Shown here: positions 50,112 through 62,400 of the stretch, in pieces
Position numbering within the stretch: position 1 is the first letter of the stretch
Layout: each line of letters starts with the position of its first letter
Origin: Amyelois transitella
Lineage: Eukaryota; Arthropoda; Insecta; Lepidoptera; Pyralidae
Length of the DNA stretch: 64,000 bases
NCBI RefSeq assembly: GCF_032362555.1
Contig: NC_083511.1
Coordinates: forward strand, 7,254,001-7,318,000
Reading direction: 5' to 3'
Position numbers and translations under genes: made by a program
The notes under the pieces: model-generated
The model's input: only the letters and a program-made list of their open reading frames with translations
What the model was told of the DNA's origin: nothing
Databases searched by the model: none

Positions 50112-53017
50112 TTAAATGTCGCCTTGACGGGCCGAAACTCGCAGGTTCTCAACGGCCTGCTTGAGAACGGCTTTGGTGATCTTGCAAACAACCTCTGCTT
50201 CATGTCCACTCTCGACTTCTTCGAATTTGTCTTTCACCGCTTGCGCATCAGGGTCTGAAAAATGAATAGCATCAATTAATACTTATGATTTTCATTACAA
50301 GTTAATCAAGACTAGTTAGAACCTTGTTTATTAAATTCTTCTTATTATTTCCTCTCCTTGATTTATGCTATTGAGAGAACTTTATGACATTATTAGTTAC
50401 AGTCTTTTTACCGAAGTTATAATCAAAGTGCAAGATCAGGCAAATATCTCACTTTTCTCCCTTATATGGTAGACAGAACCGATAGACTCGAAAATACTCA
50501 AAACGTTCAGCTTGATGGTGGATTTGAGATTCATATACCTTGAAACCTTATATTGAATGAACTTTACAATTAGCGCTGGAAAAGAATTTCTAGCGCACTA
50601 TTTTCTTCGCTAAAGGAAAATACTAAAAAGGAGGCTTGCACTTTTTGCGTTATATCTCTTGACACAAAAAAAATATGAGAAAGATAACTTAATATTTTCT
50701 AAATACTAACCACTGTCGAAAGCCTTTTGCAAGTCATCGCTAGGAGTAGATTTGACATGCTGGGATTGGCACTCAATGGTCTCAGGTCCGATTTCGTACA
50801 CATCCTGGCCGTTCTCCTTCTTCAGCGAGTAAGAGTAGGAAATGATGCCGGTTGCACCTGTATGTAAATCGAATATGAGTAAATAGAACATAATTTCAGT
50901 GATAACTGGTAGATTTGAACAAAATTATACGTACAATACAAAACATAGTCCTAATACAAGTATTTATTTGCAGCAAAAGTGACATTCAATTTATATCATT
51001 TATAAAATCGATCTCATCTGTTTATTACACTGCAAATGTGCCATTTTAGGTATATTTTTAAAAACCAATCTTTCTTCAGACTCTTGATTATATAAATCGA
51101 TGCAAATTTTTTGATTGTTTCAGTGGAAAACGCATGTAGACGAAAGAGAAAATAAATAAACTAAATTTCGCATTTAAAATATAGGTTGGCATGACATAAC
51201 TACTCGTATGTTATTATCTGAGATTTCTCGGTCAGTGCATTTGTAAAGATTAGTTATTTTATTTTATACATTTTTGTTTATTGTTCTTTAGGTAAACTGG
51301 TATCTCGTGACACAAGTTTCGAACTTACTACTACTTCTTACTAACTCAATCTGTGTAATAAGTCTCATATACTCGTATATTTATTATTATTATTCGCTCT
51401 TAAACATACCTCCATTATATTTGACGGTACCGGAGAGGTGTTTGCCCTTGCTCACGAATTCCAAACTGGCAGGTCCTTCAGCAATGAAGTCGAACTTTAG
51501 GGTGAATCGCTCTTTACTTGCAGCCTCATCACTTAAAGAGAAAAATAAAAAAAAAACTATTAAAATTATCAAATTGATTATTGAATTCTGTTATATCACT
51601 CTTTAGGATTTCTATCAAATTTTCTTGAACTTTCAACACAAATGGGAAGTACTAAAGAGAAAAAAGAGCAAAGTAGGTACTAATTAGGACTTGTAACTAA
51701 ACCACTAGTATTTCTAAGTGATGTCGCGGCAATGGTTGATTAAAAATATTGCAAGAAAATTTACACCACTTTACATTTTTACAAAATTATGAATAACTAA
51801 AAAAATACCGATTTCCGGTTTTGATTTAAAACGAACATAAAAATTCTTTTGACAGACCCTACATAATTTTAAACTCCGTCAAAGCCAGACCAACGTTTCG
51901 AAAGTTATCGCGTAACAAACATACTAAAAACGTGTTTCCGCCCCAAGTTGATTGGTAGCTATCAATTTTAAATATTCAGAAAAAAATGTCTAGCAGTGCG
52001 CTTCAATCAGCCGAGAAGAAAAAATACTTACTGATGATATTCAGACACTTTAACGTTCTTGAATCCAACAACATTAAGGTTGGTCAAGTGGGTTTTGGTT
52101 CCTGTCTCTTCGGTGTGAACTTCGATGTGGTCAATGACGAATGGGTCTACAGGTTTGACTCCTTTGTCGGGGACACCGCCACTGTAGTTTTGGAAGAAAT
52201 CTTGCACGGCTTTCTTTATGCACTCATCGAAGCCGGGGCCTTGTTTGCAGTTGTCCTTGATTAGTTTCTCTGTAAATGCATTGAAGTTTAAGAATTATAT
52301 TCTTAGTGAAAAACTATACAAATTAATAAACGTTTAAAAATTTCACATTTAGAAACATCTTTAATTCATACAACTGAACGTGGCTATGTCTATCCCGCAA
52401 ACATATAGACGTTACTTACGTATTGAAAAAATTTAATTGTTATTTTACATAAAAAACAGCTTATTATTAGCAATTTGCTTTGTCAAAAATAATTATTTTT
52501 TACTTTTAGTCCGATGCTATTCATTAAAATAATATTTTTACATTTCCAATTGAAAGTTTTAATGAAGTGCATTGAAAGAAGGTTTTACATAGTAGGTACT
52601 TGGGATACAAAAGTAAACAATTTTTAGTTCAGACATCTGAAGAAAGAACATGGAAACCGAATCTCAAAATCAGAACTAATATAAATTTTCTTTTAAATAT
52701 ACCTACCAATATTTTTCCTAAAATTTGAAAAATATAGATATATTTTATGAGATTCCCAATGACGATTAAATTAGTAAGGACTAAAATTATGAAAAAATAT
52801 ATTAAAAGTATGTTAATATGACAGTTGTTCTGTGATCAAATTAAAATACTTTAAAAATCTAGAATCGAAAAATAGTTAAGTTGAACTTCCTCAAAAGTGA
52901 ATTGAAAGCGTCCGATAATTCTATTTTTAAAATGAACGTAAATATATCATTAGAAGACTTACCCGCAAAGACAGAGCTGACGATTAAAAGAACCGCAAGA
53001 ATCTTAACAGCTGCCAT
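50112..53017 (-). CDS. JHBP/takeout-family secreted lipid-carrier-like protein, gene 2 (5 exons, 234 aa)
   Basis: Minus-strand exons 52963-53017, 52032-52269, 51410-51531, 50711-50857 and 50112-50254 join in frame (705 nt; phases 1,2,1,1). The signal peptide is MAAVKILAVLLIVSSVFA, with likely cleavage before EKLIKDNC. The mature chain has C26 and C35 near the N terminus, the family-typical GGVPDKGVKPVDPFVIDHIE segment, a beta-rich middle (FTLKFDFIAEGPASLEF), YEIGPETIEC with C168, and C211 in the last helix. The middle is clearly closer to gene 3 than to gene 1, so genes 2 and 3 are probably the younger duplicates. The protein should be secreted, with a hydrophobic-ligand tunnel; the ligand is unknown. 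Intron 4 holds an R1 fragment and intron 1 a smaller one. Tail-to-tail with gene 1 across 982 bp. Confidence 0.92.
50458..50540 (-). repeat. R1 fragment in intron 4 of JHBP-like gene 2
   Basis: CCCTTATATGGTAGACAGAA to GTGGATTTGAGATTCATAT, diverged. Confidence 0.6.
52374..52424 (+). repeat. short R1 fragment in intron 1 of JHBP-like gene 2
   Basis: AACTGAACGTGGC joined to TATGTCTATCCCGCAAACAT and ATAGACGTTAC, with the CAGTCTTTTCAAGACTG part deleted. Confidence 0.5.
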
Positions 53018-53067
53018 GTTTGTTAGCAAGTGTTGTCGTTAGTAACGATGATTTTTTCTTGTCCCCT

Positions 53068-53075
53068 CTTATATA
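53068..53075 (-). promoter_or_regulatory. TATA box of JHBP-like gene 2
   Basis: Reads TATATAAG on the minus strand, 58 bp upstream of the ATG. This is almost the same box and spacing as in gene 3, suggesting the core promoter was duplicated with the gene. Confidence 0.65.
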
Positions 53076-53468
53076 CTAAGAAAAAATTGAAGATAACGCA
53101 TGATAAACAAACACAGGTCATGTATTATCTATGTATTGACCAGTTCAGTATTTGGCTCCAAAAAAAAGAAGTGTCACGGTTACACAACGTAATCCTTTTC
53201 CTGGAGTAAGTCGGTTGAAAAAATAAAATACTATTGCGTAGAAACTCATTGATGAATTCAGATAAATGTTTAATTCAAATTTCAAAAAAATATATATTTT
53301 ACAAAACATTCTAGATGGCCTAATTATTGTTTATGTTTTGTATAATTTCAACAATTTAATTCGGCTCAGTTAAATTGATGCAATAAGAACTAAATTAATA
53401 AATGCTTAATTTTTTTAAAACTTAGATTTATATTTCAAATAAGAAACAATCAGAAATATTATACATTT

Positions 53469-53474
53469 TTTATT
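53469..53474 (-). terminator. poly(A) signal of JHBP-like gene 3
   Basis: AATAAA on the minus strand, about 14 bp beyond the TGA stop, followed by AAAATG. Confidence 0.6.
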
Positions 53475-53487
53475 TTAACTAAACATC

Positions 53488-56469
53488 TCATTCATCAATA
53501 TGTACCAAAGTGTAAATATTTTCAAGGATAACTTTGAAAATAGCCTTTGCTGTTGCACACACAACTTTCGCTTGATGTTCATGATGGATCTTAGTATATT
53601 CATCCTTAACAGCTGAGCCAACTGGATCTGAAAAACATTTTCAAAATCAGCAAGATGAGGTCTTATAATTCCACTTTAAAATACACATACATACATTAGA
53701 TATGTTATCATTTCCGGCGTGGTCAATACTCTATCTGGCAAGCAGAAAGTTGTAGTATTACAACCTTATAACAAATATCCCTTCATCCTTACATAGTAAA
53801 TATATAAAAAATACATAAAATCACCGGGGGGAAATCTTCACTTCTTTTTCAATTCAAAATAACATCTTTTCACTTGCCACGATCCCTGCATACTTCTTTC
53901 ACTTAATCAACAATCATAACTCTATTCATACAAGCTCGCCGTAAGGTAATCTTGACCTGACTTTTCACTAAGGTGTCCCCGATTTGACCAAATTACGTTA
54001 GCCTTGACCTTCCCCGATGTACTCATTCACATCCCCTTATCAATCTTTCCATGAAATATTAATACATATATTTTAACAGTTATTCTTTCACTTTACCGTG
54101 TTCCAAAGAATTTCTCAGTTCGTCGTTGATCGTCGACGTGACATGAGTTGATTCGCAAGTTACAGTCTCTTTTCCTGTTTTAGGTGCGTATTTGCCGTTT
54201 TCAATCTTCGAGAATGGGTAAGACACAGTCGCAGTAACACCTAAGAAAAAATATTCTAATTATCTTTATAAATATTACATGCAGGTAATTTTTTTCCTTG
54301 TAAATATTCCGAATTCTGTCAAAGATTGGAATTTAAACCCTATTCCCCTCGCTTACCATTAAAGCTAAGTGTGTTATGTATGGTCTAGAAAACCATAAAC
54401 AGAACAAGTTAGAAATAAATTCTGCTAAGGATAAAGACCAAAACAGATTCTTGGATATATATTATATCTATAATTATAGAATACGACTCTAGGATAACGG
54501 TCATAGTAGATAGAACTGAGTCCTATTATAGCATAATAAGTTTCTCAAGATGAAGTTGATTATTTACTATGATACAACAAAGAACAATAAAAAAAAAAAA
54601 AAAAACTTATGGGTGTGTGTCTTACGATATTTTAAGTATCCATATACCGGTAAGGAAATATATCTTTAGAGGTCAATGTACTCATCAGTATAAATACTAC
54701 CACTAAACTTCTCTCATTAGACACTGTTTTACTGAAGAGTTGACTTTCACAATCGCATACGATATCTATTTCATTTTTATAACAGCCTGTATTTAGAGGT
54801 AAATATTTAATTCTATTCATTTTCCTTATTATTTTCCTTAATATTAGGTAATCAATAATTGATACAAGTAATTTAGTTATCGTTAACCCCGTGCAGGGGT
54901 TATGAACATTAAAAAAAAATATGTTTGTATTCCTCAACGCTTATCAATACGTTATGTAAAAAATCAAATGTTAATGGGCGAGTGGTTAAAGTGTTAGAAT
55001 CGAAGCGTCTGTTCCAAGGGTCTCGGGTTCATGCAAACATCAACATGCAAATGCAGCCATGGTTCAATTTACTCTTTTCTGAGTAACGTTCATTATGTTA
55101 GGTGCTTAATAATGCTCTTACGGGAAAGGAAAACATTCTGATGAAACCAACACAATGCAGACTGTGGATAATAAAAGGTTGGAAATTTGGAAATTGGCAA
55201 TATTTCAATTGATTGAAAGTTAGTCTAAATCTAATTAACAACAACAATGCTACTTTATTATAGAGTTATTTCTGGTCAAGACTTCGCTTTGTGTTATATA
55301 CCAGTAACGTCATCAAATCATCTAGAAACTTGGTAGTGAACCCTGGGATCGAAACTGATTTGATGATTATATCATACATACAAAAACATCAAACTTACCT
55401 GCTTCATAGTGTACGGAACCACTCAGAATCTTGTCTTTCTTAAGAAACTCAACATCTAGTGGCCCGTCAGCGACATAGTCAAATTTAAGAGAAAAGTGGG
55501 CTACGTTTTCGTCTTTATGTTTGCTAAAAAAAAACTGAATTATTAATAATATGTCTCATTTTGAATTAATTTCAGAAACTGAACCCGCGTGTAGAACCTT
55601 ACTATCTTAGAAGTAGGAAAAGAGAACATGGTAATAGAATGAAGCAGCCAAGGGTCAAGTCCCACCAGAACGAGAAGTGACACATTTTTATACTATACAT
55701 ACGTATGTCTTAAATTTCTTACGGGGTAAAAAGGGCCATCAGTCTCGAAAAGACTAAATGGCCACATTCAATTGGATGGAATTGAGATTATGCAGTCATG
55801 TAAAGAAAGAAAAGAAGTTTTAGAATGCCTTTCATCTTTGAGATGCGATACTTACGAAAATTCAGTAACAACTACATCTTTGAGGCCGGTTACTTTGAAA
55901 TTTTTGTAATGAAACATTATATCCAATGACTCTTCAGGAACATCGACTTCGCCAAGAATCATTGGGTCCATGGGTTTGATATCCTTATCATTGTCTCCAG
56001 AGCTGAAATCTTTGAAGAAGCCTTGGAGACTCGCTTTCCGACAAGCGTTGTACTCGGCTGGGTTTGGACATTCTTTGAAGTATGGAGCTGGAAATAATAG
56101 TTGAGTTTTGAGTTGTAATTAATGAGTTGTGTGAAATAACTAAACGAATACATGATTTGATTTTAAAGATTTTTGATAGTTTAAACAGACAAATTCACAT
56201 ATATTTTTATTTGTATTCATTATATAGAAGTGAGAGTATCGCATTAAGATAGACTTATTTCTCAGTTACATAGTCACATTGTGGTTAATCCACCTAGTAA
56301 TATCTTTTAAAATTAATAACTACACTTAGTTTGTCCAAAAATTTATTCTACTAGAAGCAAATCGTATAGTTGACAAATATTAACTACTTTATTTAATGTA
56401 ACTTTTTAATTTACCTGCAAAAACGCAGCTAGCAAATAGGAGAACACTAATAATCTTCAAAGAGCTCAT
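53488..56469 (-). CDS. JHBP/takeout-family secreted lipid-carrier-like protein, gene 3 (5 exons, 231 aa)
   Basis: Minus-strand exons 56415-56469, 55856-56087, 55399-55523, 54097-54240 and 53488-53627 join in frame (696 nt; phases 1,2,1,1). The signal peptide is MSSLKIISVLLFASCVFA. C25 and C34 form the N-terminal pair; C166 (in KETVTCES) and C209 (in AKVVCATA) the C-terminal pair. The central strand FSLKFDYVADGPLDVEF parallels gene 2. The C terminus ends acidic (VHIDE), unlike the basic ends of the other two. Role by family: extracellular carrier of a small hydrophobic ligand in haemolymph or another fluid, which is inference. Only 470 bp separate its stop from the gene 2 start, so gene 2's promoter lies in that gap. 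Intron 4 contains an R3 element; intron 3 contains a tRNA-like SINE head; intron 2 an R1 fragment. Confidence 0.92.
53812..54050 (+). repeat. R3 repeat in intron 4 of JHBP-like gene 3
   Basis: ATAAAATCACC, TCACTTGCCACGATCCCTGC, TCATACAAGCTCGCCGTAAG and TTGACCTGACTTTTCACTA, with insertions. Confidence 0.72.
54972..55170 (+). repeat. tRNA-like SINE head in intron 3 of JHBP-like gene 3
   Basis: GGGCGAGTGGTTAAAGTG, GAATCGAAGCGT and GGTCTCGGGTTCATGC give a recognisable A-box/B-box head; the body is diverged. Confidence 0.6.
55693..55800 (-). repeat. R1 tail fragment in intron 2 of JHBP-like gene 3
   Basis: TACGGGGTAAAAAGGGCCAT, CTCGAAAAGACTAAATGGCC and GGAATTGAGATTATG follow R1 order, inverted. 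Confidence 0.65.
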
Positions 56470-56519
56470 TATTTTGTGCAAAATATACCTGCTAGTAAAC
56501 AGAGAAATTACTAAAATCT

Positions 56520-56528
56520 CTTTATATA
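56520..56528 (-). promoter_or_regulatory. TATA box of JHBP-like gene 3
   Basis: Reads TATATAAAG on the minus strand, 59 bp upstream of the ATG, matching gene 2 (58 bp). Confidence 0.65.
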
Positions 56529-57113
56529 CTCAGATAACAGGTGCATTATTTTGGATGCAATCAGTGGAAGGTCAGGTGTTATCTATGCATTATTGGTCTT
56601 TATGAAAGTCAATAAATGTCAACCAGGTACAGTATTCCTTTTGAATTGGTTATTATTGATAACTTTTGTGTGCAACATTGTTTTTTAATTATCTGTCTCT
56701 AAATAATTTCTCGGAATTATCACGGTCACGTTATTTGTTCAGAAATAAATCGGAATAGATATATAAGATCCGCTTTCCATGTTGTCATGTAACGAAACAC
56801 AAAAGCCCCGTAACAACTCCAGGCGGAAAAGGTAATAATAAATGAAAATGAATTAATATCACTTCATCCCATGACCAATTTTTTACATCAAAATTCCTAC
56901 AATATAAAACAAAATAAAACCCAGAACACAAAAATATATTAGAGATTGGTCATTTGTACTTTTGTTTCTTAAAAACAAAATTCAACCCCGTGCACTCATC
57001 TCAAAGACATCTAGCACAGAAATAGTTAAAAACTGTTGGAACAGTAACATAGCCTTTCCAAATGCCCAAAGGATCGATGTCCGATTTAGCGTATAGGTAG
57101 TATAAATTACACG

Positions 57114-57350
57114 TGCCGTGTGGTTCCCGGTACTAATACAAAAAAGAATAGGACCGATCCATCTCTTTCCCATGGATGTCGTAAAAGGAGACTAAGGAAT
57201 AGGCTTACAAACTTGGGATTCTTTTTTAGGCGATGGGCTAGCAACCTGCCACAGCCAAATAACAGAACGTGGCCTTCAGTCTTTTCAAGACTGTTGGCTC
57301 TGTCTACCCAACAAGGGATATAGACGTGACCATATGTATGCATGTATGTT
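57114..57350 (+). repeat. R1 repeat, nearly complete, between gene 3 and the seven-exon gene
   Basis: GTGCCGTGTGGTTCCCGGTA start, whole core, GATATAGACGTGACCATATG and a TATG-rich tail. About 15 bp of the middle is deleted. Confidence 0.9.
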
Positions 57351-58111
57351 ACCAAGAAATGGAAGACTAGTTGTTAGTTGTGTAATTGTGTAGGCGTTGT
57401 TTAAATGTTCTAATAATATAAGTTACTCGTATGTTAAGTTTCATACAAAATTCGCATTGAAAAACGTGAAAAAAAACGTGCAAAACAGTTACAAATACAG
57501 GTAAACATTTTCATCATGTATCTTCCTTAATATAAAGAGCATGATTAGATTATTATTCTAGGTTTAGCTTTACATTTTCTCCAAAACCTTATTTATCCCC
57601 GTGCTAACCCGTAAACGAAATCTTTTTCGTATCTTCAAGCGAAACAAGTAATGACACCACGAGAACATCTTACCAATTTCATCCACGAAGATTTCTGTCA
57701 TCGTTAGCAGATAAGCCTAAAACACGACGGCATTACTTAAGACGACAGATTTTATTGCTTCCCCGTTTTCGTTTTTATGACACCACAATTTATTGCTTTC
57801 CCAAATGCGTCCTTATTTCTTTTTTATGATCGCGAACTCTTAATTTGTAGTATCTTCAGAGCGTCGATCGTTTTTCGGTTTCTGTTGCTCAATAGCTGTA
57901 ACTTCCTGTATTATAGTGTAAAGAAGGTAGTACCTACCTGCTCGAACTACTGTAGTATAAAAGAAATAATGACACTATTCTACCAGGAAGCGTATATCCT
58001 TGTAACAAACTATGGTGACCAAGAGGAAACAGTTAATTAGAGCTTTCATAGAAAAGACATTCGGATGGAAGATGTAGTGGTCCAATCCCAACCTAACCTA
58101 ACTAATATTAT

Positions 58112-58200
58112 AAGTACTAACATTCACATAATCACGCTTCTTTACTTTCGTGGGTGGGTGGTTCTTTCCACTTGCCACGCCTGCATAGTGCGAAAGTTAG
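58112..58200 (+). repeat. R3 5' fragment
   Basis: CACATAATCACGCTTCTTTA, then GGTTCTTTCCACTTGCCACG and CTGCATAG. Confidence 0.6.
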
Positions 58201-58734
58201 TTTGTTTCATTGTTAGTCACCACATCACAGTTAAACCATTTGAGCAATTTTGATGAAACTTTGCAGGTACAAATATTTCGGACCTTGAACAAATAAATAA
58301 TGTATTCGGGACAAACAGGAGAAATAAAATTCAGCCTTGGTCTCAGAATGTTAACTACGCAAAAAAATAATTGCATCGGTTTAAGCTTTAATGAAAAAAA
58401 AAATGCTAAATGCATATTAAACCGAGTGGGTTATTCTCGTCTAAATTATAAATTAATTTCCTTGCTGCCTCGGTATTTTCAGGAGTGGCAAAAACTTTTT
58501 CGCTTTGATACACATAAAAGGTTTCAATTTAAAATTGAAAAAGTAGTTTGTGAACTCAAACATTAATTTTGTAGGAAGGTGAAGGTTTGTTTGCTACAAG
58601 TGTAAAGCTGTTGAGCGAAACAAAGCCACTGGCATACCTATTCATTAATGCAAGCTGCCAACTTTTCAATTTTTGGATTCAAAGCCAAATGCAAAAGCGG
58701 GATCCATATAGTATTGTTCCCTCGGGACCACCTG

Positions 58735-58882
58735 TACCATTAGACAGTGTCACGTCCAAGTCATGTCTGGAAAGAAGCCCGGGTTGTGCCTTATGCCCAT
58801 GATCCTGGAATGGGTAAGTCAGCGAAGCGACTTCAGTCTGACCTCTGCGACTATTGCCGGGGAATCAAACCCACATGGCTCA
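58735..58882 (-). repeat. R2 SINE fragment
   Basis: AGAAGCCCGGGTTGTGCC, ATCCTGGAATGGGTAAGTCA and GCGACTTCAGTCTGACCTCT are R2 blocks in reverse order. Confidence 0.65.
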
Positions 58883-59407
58883 TGGTAAAAGCTGCACTAG
58901 ATTTTTGTGTGTATTACCTTAAGTAAGCTTTTCTGATATGCATGGAACAGAGATAAAAAGATCCTAATCTAAAGAGCGGGGAATCACACGCTATTAGACA
59001 ATAAGCCTTATTATGAACAAATCGAAGTAACAAAATATTTTATTCATATCAATAAATACATAGAATAATATTTAAAGAATTATCAATGGACTAATTTTAT
59101 CATGAATATAAAATGCAATTTGGTAAAATGTCAAAGTTACCTATATTGGCAGTTTAAAAACAAAAATCTGAATTTTGAACAATAGGAACCATACATCTGG
59201 TCAGGTTGAGAACAAGGCAACGTTCTGAACAAACATTTAGATTTTTTAATGGCCATGCGCCGTTGAGTTTTTCTCGAACAGTCCGCAAACATAGCAACAT
59301 AGATGTAAACGTACTAATCATTTAAATTATTAAAAAAAAAAACAATCTTTATACGGTAGAAGAGAGGAAACCCGTCTTTTCTTAAATCAAATAAATATGG
59401 AACAATT

Positions 59408-59413
59408 TTTATT
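59408..59413 (-). terminator. poly(A) signal of the seven-exon gene
   Basis: AATAAA on the minus strand, about 61 bp beyond the TAA stop at 59475-59477. Confidence 0.55.
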
Positions 59414-59474
59414 TTTAGTGAGATATAATTTGTTTATCAAGTGGTATATTATTTTTCTTGATGACTTTCTCCCA

Positions 59475-62400
59475 TTACTCCCTAGCACATTCATCTGCCT
59501 TGCCTATTGGTGCTGTTCTTGGTGCGACACAAAGTTCTAGCCTGAAGCTGCTGAGTTCAGGCTCCGTAGGCATGTCGACTCTACACGGTATTTTTCTCAG
59601 TTTTCCTGCTATAAGACGACCCATTTTCAGCAGAGCCTGAAAAAATATATTTTCAACATTAGTGTCAGTACCTACGTCCCTTAAAGCGGTTTTTTTTTTC
59701 AAATTCTTACTTTACTAAACACTATTTTGTCATGAGCTTATTTTATTTTTCTGGAAATACATTCAATGCACAGAAATACTTTTTAATGTTGAATTACCTG
59801 TATAGTAATGATTTAGAACTACACTTTCGGCTTGAGCTTTTTGTTCAACGTCTGTTTAAATTTCATCAAAATCGTTTGTTTTCAAACACTATTTAAAATA
59901 TTTGCGTGGATTTAAAACATACACTTTACAAAATCAGAATTTTGATTATTGGAAATGTTAATTTTATTGACATGGCAACCCGCATCTGATTGTCTCAAAG
60001 TTATAAAAGCGGTAACATCGATCAGTGTACTTTTTTGTTTCGTGTCCCTCGGTACTGAAGTTAAGAAATATACAAATGTAAGTAGGAATTCTTTTTTATT
60101 CGTTTTACATTTATTTACCAATTTATTAATAGTAGATTCGATTCCTAGCGTAACATTATGAAAATAATTTATATAATATATATAACATATTTAATCTACA
60201 ATTAAAAAGGAAAGACAATATAAAAATATATAAGTTTATTTATTATTTAATAATTTTGTTTGCCCTGCAGGTTAAGTGTCTCGTAAAAACTCATTTTCAA
60301 TCTAATTTCTATATTATATTAAAATCTATTTATTCTGCTGTATCATTTAATGTATTTTAGTAGGTACTGTTTCAATATTACGTAGTAGACAATGAAAATA
60401 TCTAAACTTGTTACAATGCAATTAACGTACTAAATTATTTTACTTTCTGTTTTGACTGGCTTTATTTTATGTAAATATTTAACTAGAACAGAAAATAGAC
60501 TACACTTTTTGAACTATGTTGTTAAAAATGTTTTTATTGTCTTTAGTTCCCGGCACCAATGATGTCGTAAACGGCGACTAAGGGATAGGCTTATAAACTT
60601 TGGATTGATTTTATATATAACGGTAACTATAAATAACGGTGTTCTGCTGGAGTGTTCTCTCAGGCAGGACACTAAAACATTTTTTTTATAATTTAATTAA
60701 TTTCCAGCCAATATAATTTTAGAAAAAATATTTATTAAAAATTTTAGGAATGTGCTACATATATACCTATACGTCAAGGGGCAATATGAACATTTAGTAC
60801 AACTTTTTTATTTTACTTTACTTTTAGTCCACTTTATTAAGTTATTGATTCTATATTAAGCCACGAAATAAAACATAATTTAATAATGAAACTTACTGTT
60901 CTCGTTGGAATAGGCAGAGCTGGTCGCACGTAAATAGGAGGACACGCTAAAAGAACACCTAAAGGCACGTACATCCTTAGAATCAGGAAAGGCACTGTCG
61001 TTATGACCATATCTGGAAAATAACGAATTCCGTCGAACGAGGTTGATTTGGTTTTGCACCTAGCCCACAAGTTTTTCTAAATATAATTCTTAATAATAAT
61101 ATCGGTTGCCAAGAAAAGATCGTAGTGCGATAAACTTGGCTTGTCTTTTGATTTTTTTTTAAGCAATAATGATTAACTAAAATATAAACAGAAACTTTCG
61201 TAAATAATAACTAGAGATGGTTATTATCAACAAAAAAAAATCATCAGTATCGGTTGGTTTAGTGGTTTTATAAAAAATCGCATAAAATGATTAAGAAGTT
61301 ATAATTACTTTCATAAATTCTCGTATGATATCTTGCAGAGGAGCAAAATTGCGGTTTTACAGCAGGATAAAAATCAGCTGTGTACTCCCAAACTTTCAAA
61401 ATTGCACCATCTTTTGGTCCTTCAATAAAGAATAGTACAATTTCACTTGTATCAAGAGCAAAACCAGTTAATAATTCAGATCTGTTACCATTTTCCAGAC
61501 TTTCCTTGTTGATATCGCTTACTATTTTGTTTATTGCTACTATACTGTCTCTATCATTGATAAGAGCATACAATCTAGCGTAACTTGTAGTTAATTTATG
61601 TAACCGGCATCCAACTAATCCCAATGAGACTTCTAAAGTCATTTGTGCTTCAAGTATTATATAAGGTTGGACAATTAAATCGGGTTTGATCGGTAACCCT
61701 ATTGCATTTATGTCATTTGTGCAAATCGTCGGCCGTTGCAGTTTTTCAATAGAAGTTTGCGGTGGATATAAGGGATACTCTCCTCTAATAAATTCATTGA
61801 GACCTTTAGCTATACTACGGCAATTAATTTTTGTTACAGCTATAAGAATATCAGTGTCTTCATTTGGTTGTACTTTTGGTGGGGATTTCTTTCCAAAGTC
61901 ACGATCATTTTTCAAATAACCAAAAAAAGTAGGCTTGTCGTTAAAATTAAAAATGATCGGACGAATTCCACGGAGCTAAAAGAAAAATGTGTGATTTTTA
62001 TCTCTTTATTTACAAAAGAAAGATTATACCTAAATGTATTTTGTAAAGGAAAAACTTACTTGAATTTCAAAATCATTATCGAGAAACCTTGCAGTGACTT
62101 CAGAACCATCGCTATAGTGCAAAGGTACTGCGTGGTGGTCATTGATTTTCATATCGTTTTTCGATTTTATGGGCTGTAACTCGGAGTCATGTATTTCTTC
62201 ACCAATTTTCCACCGTGTATAAAGCTGAGTTATTCTTTGTCAAAGAAAATTTAGCTAGTTACTACTAACTTGAAAATAAATTTACTTACTTCAAAAACAT
62301 TAACAATACCTATCTAAGTACCTAAAGAAAAAAGAAGGTAGTTTTTTTAATACAATTACTTAAAGACTTACTATAAGAAACAGTTAAACAAGCCGAAAAA

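Larger units (their letters stand above)
56530..59400. other. intergenic space between gene 3 and the seven-exon gene
   Basis: Holds one near-complete R1, an R3 fragment and an R2 fragment. No exon of either neighbour or of a fourth JHBP-like copy was seen. Confidence 0.6.

Noticed and set aside
51307..52264. Plus-strand frames across JHBP-like gene 2
   Set aside because: Shadows of minus-strand exons 2 and 3.
61380..61919. Plus-strand frames opposite the seven-exon gene
   Set aside because: Antisense shadows of the 667-bp minus-strand exon, whose splice phases fit its neighbours.
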